Source of the DNA: JBCBCP01 sp039178165
Lineage (GTDB): Bacteria > Pseudomonadota > Alphaproteobacteria > Rhodobacterales > Rhodobacteraceae
Direction of reading: 5' to 3'
NCBI GenBank assembly: GCA_039178165.1
Contig: JBCDFL010000041.1
Location: 1-19,733 of the forward strand
Length of the DNA stretch: 19,733 bases
Shown: positions 15,030-19,733 of the stretch, piece by piece
Layout: each line of letters opens with the position of its first letter
How positions within the stretch are numbered: the first letter of the stretch is position 1
Position numbers and translations under genes: made by a program
The notes under the pieces: generated by a model
Databases searched by the model: none
What the model was told of the DNA's origin: nothing
Seen by the model: the letters and a program-made list of their open reading frames with translations, nothing else

Positions 15030-15422
15030 ATGCGATTTCTCTGGCTTTTGGCCGCCCTTTTCCCCACGGCCCTTTCCGCGCAGACCTACAAATGCGATAT
15101 GCAGGCGGGCTGCCCAGACGGTTTCATTCCGCCGGTGATCTTCATTGGCCTTGACCGCGCGGTGGGCAGTGCGGCGGTCTACGACGCCTATGTGAACGAG
15201 GTCTACAAGGCTCCGATCCCCGTCGACACGACAAAACGGTCGGAGGCGCTGTGGAAGCTGCGCTGGACCGTCGACGGCATCCCGACCCGCAATTCCGGCG
15301 GCGCCGAAGTCCGCTACAGCGCAACGTTCAACATCGCGCGCAAGACATTGGTCCTGAACGGCGACTATATCGGCGCCGATAACCGTATCGCTGGCTCCGG
15401 CCGCTGCTCCCAGGTGAAATAG
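15030..15422 (+). CDS. Small secreted two-cysteine protein, paralogue 2
   Basis: 130 residues. The signal peptide is MRFLWLLAALFPTALSA, then QTYKC (Cys22), an additional Cys28 in this copy only, central LWKLRWTVDG (Trp79), VRYSATFNIARKTLVLNG and terminal GSGRC (Cys126). The middle and final motifs align well with paralogues 1, 3 and 4. AGGTG precedes the ATG. It is separated by 93 bases from paralogue 1, so it may have its own promoter, but I cannot point to a convincing one. Confidence 0.85.
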   Translation: MRFLWLLAALFPTALSAQTYKCDMQAGCPDGFIPPVIFIGLDRAVGSAAVYDAYVNEVYKAPIPVDTTKRSEALWKLRWTVDGIPTRNSGGAEVRYSATFNIARKTLVLNGDYIGADNRIAGSGRCSQVK

Positions 15423-15458
15423 CCCGCTGCATGAAGAGGGGCTTGCGTCTTGTAACGC

Positions 15459-15478
15459 GTGCCGCCCGGCACACTTTT
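15459..15478 (+). terminator. Possible weak terminator after paralogue 2
   Basis: GTGCC and GGCAC form a 5-bp stem with a GCCC loop (15459-15472), followed by ACTTTT. The stem and T-run are short, so termination would be partial at best. Confidence 0.35.
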
Positions 15479-15498
15479 ACCCGTAAATGAGGTATACC

Positions 15499-15942
15499 AT
15501 GATCCGATCGCTCTTGACCTGCGCCGCCCTCGCCTTTGCGGCCCCTGCCGCTGCTCAAGCGGTGCTGTATGACTGCACCGTCAACCAGACCAGCGGGCTG
15601 GATGGGTGGGTGTCGACCCGCCTTGCGCTGGTCGTCGATGCGCAAGGCGCGGCGCAAGTCGTGGATTCGCTGACCCTGCAATATTACGATGGCGCGGTGC
15701 CGGCCCGCGTGCGCAATCGGAACGGCGAGTTGCGCTTTAACTGGAGCATCAGCAACGCGACCGATGTCCGCTCCAGCCGTATCCCGACAGTGTCCTATTT
15801 CGCGTGGTTCACGCCTGAAACCGGCGCCGTCCGCGTGCGCGCAAAGCCGGCGGGCTATCCGCAAAGCATGCGCGGGCAGGGTAAATGCACGACCCGTGAA
15901 AACATGAACGTGCGGCAGCTCAATCGCCTGCTGCGCGGGTAA
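15499..15942 (+). CDS. Small secreted two-cysteine protein, paralogue 3
   Basis: 147 residues. A signal peptide MIRSLLTCAALAFAAPAAAQA is followed by VLYDC (Cys26), DGWVSTRLAL (Trp37), LRFNWSISNATDV (Trp82), SYFAWFTPETG and GQGKC (Cys130). Unlike the others it has a 17-residue tail after the last Cys (TTRENMNVRQLNRLLRG) that could be a short helix. GAGG lies 7-8 bases upstream of ATG 15499; an in-frame ATG at 15487 overlaps that binding site and is rejected. Its stop is only 6 bases from the stop of the opposing paralogue 4. Confidence 0.85.
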   Translation: MIRSLLTCAALAFAAPAAAQAVLYDCTVNQTSGLDGWVSTRLALVVDAQGAAQVVDSLTLQYYDGAVPARVRNRNGELRFNWSISNATDVRSSRIPTVSYFAWFTPETGAVRVRAKPAGYPQSMRGQGKCTTRENMNVRQLNRLLRG

Positions 15943-15948
15943 GAAACT

Positions 15949-16362
15949 TTAGTACCGTTGCGCTTGGCACCGTCCGGCGGCTCGGTCCTGAACGCCCGGG
16001 GCCATCGCCCGCACCGTGATCTTGCCCGTCTTGACGTTCAGGCGCGCGCGGTACTCGACCTCTGTCTTCAGTGCGAGGGGGTGCTTGCCGTTCACGAAGG
16101 CGTCGTCGGGGATGTCGACCGTCCAGTTCAGCAGCGCAACGTCGCCTTCGCGGCCGACGCGCAGGGGCACCGGCCCGCCGGTATAGCCCACCGTGTGGCT
16201 GTCGGTCACATCGGCCTGGCCGGAGCGGTTCAGATCCACCAGCAAGCGCTGCGCGACCCAGTCGCCCCGCTTGAGGCTGTCGTGCATCTGGCAATCGAAC
16301 AGCATCCCGCCCGCTTGGGCGCTGCCCGCAATAAGGCACATCACAACAGCCAGTCCACGCAT
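15949..16362 (-). CDS. Small secreted two-cysteine protein, paralogue 4
   Basis: 137 residues on the minus strand. A signal peptide MRGLAVVMCLIAGSAQA leads to MLFDC (Cys24), RGDWVAQRLLVDL (Trp35), VALLNWTVDIPDD (Trp80), VEYRARLNVKTGKITVRA and AAGRC (Cys132). It is closest to paralogue 3 (shared (Y/F)DC, DxW/GWV, VDxxG and GxVPxRV patterns). AAGGAG sits 7 bases before ATG 16362; upstream in-frame codons lack a binding site. It converges on paralogue 3, so an inversion after duplication is likely. Confidence 0.85.
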   Translation of the reverse strand: MRGLAVVMCLIAGSAQAGGMLFDCQMHDSLKRGDWVAQRLLVDLNRSGQADVTDSHTVGYTGGPVPLRVGREGDVALLNWTVDIPDDAFVNGKHPLALKTEVEYRARLNVKTGKITVRAMAPGVQDRAAGRCQAQRY

Positions 16363-16430
16363 CACTCGGCTCCTTTGTTCGGGCGTCAGTCTACGGCGCG
16401 CGCCGCGTTCACGCAATGTGCGGCGCGGGC

Positions 16431-16457
16431 TTGACCTTGGCTTGTGCCGCCCAATGT
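16431..16457 (+). promoter_or_regulatory. Possible promoter for sodB
   Basis: TTGACC (16431-16436) is a good -35 match. The best -10 candidates (CAATGT/AATGTG near 16452-16458) are poor and spaced 15-16 bases. The position, about 40 bases before the sodB ATG, is right. The same CAATGTG also occurs at 16414-16420. Confidence 0.35.
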
Positions 16458-16496
16458 GACAGGCAGGCGATACGACCATTGCGAAAGGACCCCGAC

Positions 16497-17096
16497 ATGG
16501 CCTTCACCCTTCCCGATCTTCCCTATGCCCACGACGCGCTGGCGCCCCACGGCATGTCGGCGGAAACGCTCGAATACCACCATGACCTGCACCACAACGC
16601 CTATGTCACCAACGGCAACAAGGCGATTGCGGGCACCGAGTGGGAGGGCAAGAGCCTCGAAGACATCATCACCGGCACCTACGATGCGGGCGCCGTGGCG
16701 CAGAACGGCATCTTCAACAACATGTCCCAGCTGTGGAACCACAACCAGTTTTGGGAGATGATGAGCCCCGGTGACAGCACGATGCCGTCCGAGCTGGAGG
16801 CCGCGATCACCGACAGCTTCGGCTCGGTCGACACATTCATGAACGAATTCAAAGCCGCCGGCGCGGGCCAGTTCGGCTCCGGCTGGGCCTGGCTGGTGAA
16901 AGACACCGATGGCGGGCTGAAGGTGACCAAGACCGAAAACGGCGTGAACCCGCTTTGCTTCGGGCAGACCGCTTTGCTTGGCTGCGATGTGTGGGAGCAT
17001 TCCTACTACATCGATTTCCGCAACAAGCGCCCGGACTACCTGGCCAACTTCCTCGACAACCTGGTCAACTGGGAGAACGTCGCCTCCCGCATGTAA
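16497..17096 (+). CDS. sodB: Superoxide dismutase, iron type
   Basis: Converts superoxide to oxygen and hydrogen peroxide in the cytoplasm. The 199-residue protein has all Fe/Mn-SOD metal ligands: His28 in EYHHDLHHNAYV, His82 in LWNHNQFW, and Asp164 and His168 in DVWEHSYYIDF. Gln78 in MSQLWNH occupies the position that marks Fe-SODs, while Mn-SODs have Gly there and a Gln later near the NGV segment (148-150), which is absent here. No signal peptide. AAGGA lies 7 bases before ATG 16497. The metallophosphoesterase gene follows after 10 bases and is probably co-transcribed. Confidence 0.95.
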   Translation: MAFTLPDLPYAHDALAPHGMSAETLEYHHDLHHNAYVTNGNKAIAGTEWEGKSLEDIITGTYDAGAVAQNGIFNNMSQLWNHNQFWEMMSPGDSTMPSELEAAITDSFGSVDTFMNEFKAAGAGQFGSGWAWLVKDTDGGLKVTKTENGVNPLCFGQTALLGCDVWEHSYYIDFRNKRPDYLANFLDNLVNWENVASRM

Positions 17097-17106
17097 GGCA
17101 TCCGCG

Positions 17107-17991
17107 ATGACCTTCGTTTTGGGGCTGGGAGCGGTGCTCCTGGCCCTTTTCATGTATGCCGCCTGGATCGAGCCCGCGATGCGCCTGCGCGTGCAGCGCT
17201 ACGATATCGCTTTGCCCGGATGGGGGGCGCGAGCGCCCGTGACGCTGGTGCTGATCGCCGATCTGCACGCCGGTGCGCCGCAAGTGTCGCTGCGCCGGGT
17301 GCGGCGGATCGTACGGCAGTCGAATAGCCTTGGCGCGGACGTGGCGGTGCTTCTGGGCGATTACGCGGCGGATCATGCGCTGGTTTGGTCCAGCTACACC
17401 AAGCGAGAGATCATCGCCGAACTGGCGCACCTGCGCGCCCCGCTGGGCACCTTCGCGGTGCTCGGCAACCACGATTGGTGGCAGGACCCCGAAGCTGCCC
17501 GCACCGCCCGCCTGCCGGAGGCCGCCACCGCGCTTGAGGCCGAAGGGATCAGCCTGCTGGAAAATGCCGCCGTGCCCCTGCGGGACGGGGCGGACCGCTT
17601 CTGGCTCGCGGGGCTGGCCGACCAGCGGCCCCTGTCGCTCGACCCGGCGGAGGACGGCTTCGACGATATCGACCTGGCCATGGCGGAGGTGCCGGCCGAT
17701 TGCCCCGCGATCCTGCTGGCGCACGAGCCGGATATCTTCCCCGACATCCCCGCGCGCGCGCTGCTGACGCTGTCCGGTCACACCCATGGCGGCCAGGTGC
17801 GCATCGGCCGCTGGTCACCGGTTATCATGGCGGCGGAGACGGAGCGCTATGCTTACGGCGTCTACGAGCACGGCGCGCAGCGGCTCGTCGTGTCGGGCGG
17901 GCTAGGATGCTCGGATGTGCCCTTGCGGCTGGGGATGCCGCCGGAGATTACGCTCGTGACCCTACGCGGAACGGGGGGCGAGGACCTCTAG
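17107..17991 (+). CDS. Membrane-anchored metallophosphoesterase
   Basis: The 294-residue protein has an N-terminal membrane segment (about 2-20) and the complete calcineurin-like metal motif set: ADLHAG (Asp52, His54), LLGDY (Asp85), LGNHDWW (Asn121, His122), LLAHEPD (His206) and SGHTHGGQ (His225, His227). This arrangement resembles the YkuE/LpxG-like group of envelope phosphoesterases, some of which act on UDP-diacylglucosamine or other membrane phosphates; the substrate here is not known. The start ATG 17107 lies 10 bases after sodB, with only a weak binding site. Its last 30 bases overlap the 3' end of the opposing LOG-family gene. Confidence 0.88.
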   Translation: MTFVLGLGAVLLALFMYAAWIEPAMRLRVQRYDIALPGWGARAPVTLVLIADLHAGAPQVSLRRVRRIVRQSNSLGADVAVLLGDYAADHALVWSSYTKREIIAELAHLRAPLGTFAVLGNHDWWQDPEAARTARLPEAATALEAEGISLLENAAVPLRDGADRFWLAGLADQRPLSLDPAEDGFDDIDLAMAEVPADCPAILLAHEPDIFPDIPARALLTLSGHTHGGQVRIGRWSPVIMAAETERYAYGVYEHGAQRLVVSGGLGCSDVPLRLGMPPEITLVTLRGTGGEDL

Positions 17992-18510
17992 CGCCGCGTC
18001 GGCGTCCGGCACGATCTGAAGGAAGCCCAGAAGGCTCGCATCGGCAAAGCCTTCGTCCACCACATGGCGCAGCAGCGCCACCAGCGGGTCCCAGTAGCCA
18101 TCCACGTTGATCAGCGCGACGGGCTTGTCGTGCAGGCCCAGCTGGCGCCAGGTCAGCACCTCGAACAGCTCGTCCAGCGATCCGGCCCCGCCCGGCAGCA
18201 CGGCGACCGCATTGCAGTTCATGAACATGACCTTTTTGCGCTCGTGCATGGTTTCGGTCACGACAAAGGCCGTCAGGTCGGTCTTGCCGACCTCGCGCGC
18301 CAGAAGATGCTCGGGGATCACGCCCATCGTGTCGCCGCCTGCGGTTTGCGCGGCCCGCGCCGTGCGGCCCATCAGTCCCACATCGCCAGCGCCGTAGACC
18401 AGTTGCCACCCGCGGGCCGCGATGCCGTGGCCGAGCGCGTCCGCCGCCGCCCCATAGGCGGGCCGCGTGCCGGAGCGGGAGCCGCAGTAGACGCAGATCG
18501 CATGGGCCAT
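17962..18510 (-). CDS. LOG family protein (TIGR00730-type Rossmann fold)
   Basis: The 182-residue protein contains ICVYCGSRSG (5-14), LVYGAGDVGLMG (37-48), ETMHERKKVMF (86-96) and LPGGAGSLDELFEVLTW (105-121). These are the motifs of the LOG family, whose characterised members remove ribose 5-phosphate from nucleoside monophosphates, including cytokinin precursors. The binding motif PGGxGTxxE appears here as PGGAGSLDE, and the usual YGGG is YGAG; both are conservative. AAAGGCGG precedes the ATG at 18510; ATG at 18503 is out of frame. It faces the metallophosphoesterase gene tail to tail and diverges from the envelope protein gene. Confidence 0.9.
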   Translation of the reverse strand: MAHAICVYCGSRSGTRPAYGAAADALGHGIAARGWQLVYGAGDVGLMGRTARAAQTAGGDTMGVIPEHLLAREVGKTDLTAFVVTETMHERKKVMFMNCNAVAVLPGGAGSLDELFEVLTWRQLGLHDKPVALINVDGYWDPLVALLRHVVDEGFADASLLGFLQIVPDADAALEVLAPRSA

Positions 18511-18574
18511 GGGGACCGCCTTTCGTCGCCGTGTCAGTCATTTGGGACATCAAAAGGCCGTGCAGGGCTTGCCT

Positions 18575-18603
18575 TTGACCCGTGATAGCGTGACTGATAT
18601 GCA
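18575..18603 (+). promoter_or_regulatory. Probable sigma-70-type promoter for the 18633 gene
   Basis: TTGACC (18575-18580), a 17-base spacer and TATGCA (18598-18603) form a good housekeeping-type promoter about 30 bases before the ATG. It lies in the 122-base divergent gap with the LOG-family gene, whose own promoter must also be here. Confidence 0.55.
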
Positions 18604-18632
18604 GCTTCAACGCCAATGCAGCGGTGGACCCG

Positions 18633-19733
18633 ATGAGCAAGTCTGCGTCTTTCATGTCCGGAAACGGCCTCGTGGTCGGGGCTGCGGCCATCGTGACCGC
18701 GGGTGCCGTTGGCGTCGCCGCCTATGTAGGCCTGCCGCGCGGGGCGGACGCGCCCGTGGCGGACGCTGCAGCGGTTCAGACCGCCGCCTTGCCGGCGGAA
18801 GCACCTGCGCCGGAGCCGGAGCCGCAAGCCGCGGCCCCAGAAGCCCCTACCATCGACGAGGTGCGCGTGCAGCGGGGCGGCATTTTCGTCGTCGCTGGCC
18901 GTGCCGCACCCGGTAGTGTCGTGTCGGTCCGCCTCGATGGGCAGGAGAATACCAGCGCCGAGGCGAATGCCGGCGGCGCCTTCGCCGCGGTCTCTACCGT
19001 GACCCCCAGCCCCAAGGCGCGGGTTCTGACCGTGGTGCAACGGTCCGCCGACGGCACCGAGACGCCGGGGCTGGAGGAAGTGATCCTCGCCCCCGTACCC
19101 GTAGACGATGCACCCGTGGACGACGCAGCCGCGGAAGATGCGCCCGCCGAAGCGGTTGTCGGCGAAGCCGCGCCCGCGGAAGAGACGCCTGCGGATGTTG
19201 CGGAAACCGCGCCCGCGACGACTGACACGCCGGCCGCCGAAGAAGAGCCGGTCGCTGAGGCCGCGCCCGCGCCAGAGGCTGACGTCGCGCAAGCGGACGC
19301 ATCCCTCGCGCAGGAAGCCGCGCCCGCCGACACGGCGCAGTCTGCATCCGCGCCGGACGATACCCCGACACAGACTGCAGATACCGCCGAGGACTCCCCA
19401 ACCCGAACGGCAGAGACAGGCGAAGCGGCAACCCCCGAGCCGAGCGCGCCCGCTGCGCCGGAACGCGTGGCGATCCTGCGATCGGATCAGGACGGTGTGC
19501 GCCTCGTCGGCCCGGGCACCCCGCCGGAGGTGATGGACAACGTCGCGCTCGACACGATCAGCTACTCGGACGAGGGCGACGTGCAGCTTGCAGGCCGCGC
19601 CCAATCCGAAGCGGACGAGGTGCGCGTCTACCTCGACAATTCGGCCATCGCCGTGCTGGAGGTCGACGACCAGGGCCGGTGGCGCGGCGACCTGCCGGAC
19701 GTCGATACCGGCATCTACACCCTCCGCATCGAC
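18633..19733 (+). CDS. Membrane-anchored envelope protein with Ala/Pro/Glu-rich linker, 5' part
   Basis: The frame from ATG 18633 stays open to the window edge (367 codons, no stop). The N-terminus has a short polar start and one membrane segment (about 12-33). It is followed by a Pro/Ala/Glu stretch and a beta-rich domain at about 72-150 (VRVQRGGIFVVAGRAAPGSVVSVRLDG) that resembles bacterial Ig-like modules. A low-complexity acidic Ala/Pro/Glu/Asp linker runs from about 155 to 275, and then a second similar beta domain begins (VQLAGRAQSEADEVRVYLDN). In Rhodobacterales such proteins often end in a LysM peptidoglycan-binding domain and sit beside a LOG-family gene, so I expect LysM beyond the edge; this is inference. 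The function would be envelope anchoring or spanning. Confidence 0.8.
   Translation, partial: MSKSASFMSGNGLVVGAAAIVTAGAVGVAAYVGLPRGADAPVADAAAVQTAALPAEAPAPEPEPQAAAPEAPTIDEVRVQRGGIFVVAGRAAPGSVVSVRLDGQENTSAEANAGGAFAAVSTVTPSPKARVLTVVQRSADGTETPGLEEVILAPVPVDDAPVDDAAAEDAPAEAVVGEAAPAEETPADVAETAPATTDTPAAEEEPVAEAAPAPEADVAQADASLAQEAAPADTAQSASAPDDTPTQTADTAEDSPTRTAETGEAATPEPSAPAAPERVAILRSDQDGVRLVGPGTPPEVMDNVALDTISYSDEGDVQLAGRAQSEADEVRVYLDNSAIAVLEVDDQGRWRGDLPDVDTGIYTLRID
19164..19327 (+). repeat. In-frame 14-base repeats encoding E(A/T)APA
   Basis: Four near-identical 14-base units (GARRCCGCGCCCGC) start at 19164, 19203, 19257 and 19314. The spacings are 39, 54 and 57 bases, all multiples of three, so each encodes E(A/T)APA in the linker of the envelope protein. 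They suggest that the linker grew by in-frame slippage or unequal exchange. Confidence 0.7.

Noticed and set aside
18534..19604. 356-codon minus-strand open frame at the right end
   Set aside because: It is antisense to the envelope protein, whose promoter, start, membrane segment and domain structure are coherent; the antisense product is Arg/Gly-rich with no motif.

Overview
The window is high-GC, densely packed alphaproteobacterial chromosome. Family content (sarcosine oxidase genes, CcmI with YqgF and a DUF1289 protein, a TRAP large permease, an iron-type superoxide dismutase) and codon use point to the Rhodobacterales (Rhodobacter/Roseobacter group). This is judged from protein families alone. 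I see no tRNA, rRNA, CRISPR array, transposase or phage gene.

Layout. (1) 1-390: 3' end of a TRAP transporter large permease, followed by a structured repeat (402-499). (2) 570-6200: a + strand run joined by tiny overlaps. It holds a Tm-1-like/UPF0261 protein, a class V aminotransferase, a small secreted protein, a DusA-type tRNA-dihydrouridine synthase, a TauE/SafE-type permease and a PhyH-like dioxygenase. It is followed by a second copy of the repeat (6221-6318) and a half copy (6403-6447). (3) 8412 back to 6468, minus strand: ccmI, ruvX and a DUF1289 gene, each overlapping the next by 4 bases. (4) 8584-14538: heterotetrameric sarcosine oxidase genes soxB, soxD, soxA, soxG. soxB is separated from soxD by two small single-TM protein genes on opposite strands and a strong terminator-like hairpin. 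(5) 14535-16362: four small secreted two-cysteine proteins that look like paralogues, three on + and one on -. (6) 16497-17991: Fe superoxide dismutase and a membrane-anchored metallophosphoesterase. (7) 18510-17962, minus: a LOG-family protein. (8) 18633 to the window end: an envelope protein with an Ala/Pro/Glu-rich linker, open at the right edge.

How it fits together. Sarcosine oxidase demethylates sarcosine to glycine, using tetrahydrofolate and O2 and releasing hydrogen peroxide; the four subunit genes are all present and look intact. The first run may be a catabolic cassette fed by the TRAP transporter, but the substrate cannot be read from sequence.

The least explained parts are the paralogous secreted protein cluster at 14535-16362, the dispersed repeat whose hairpin is kept by compensatory base changes, and the unusual interior of the sox locus.
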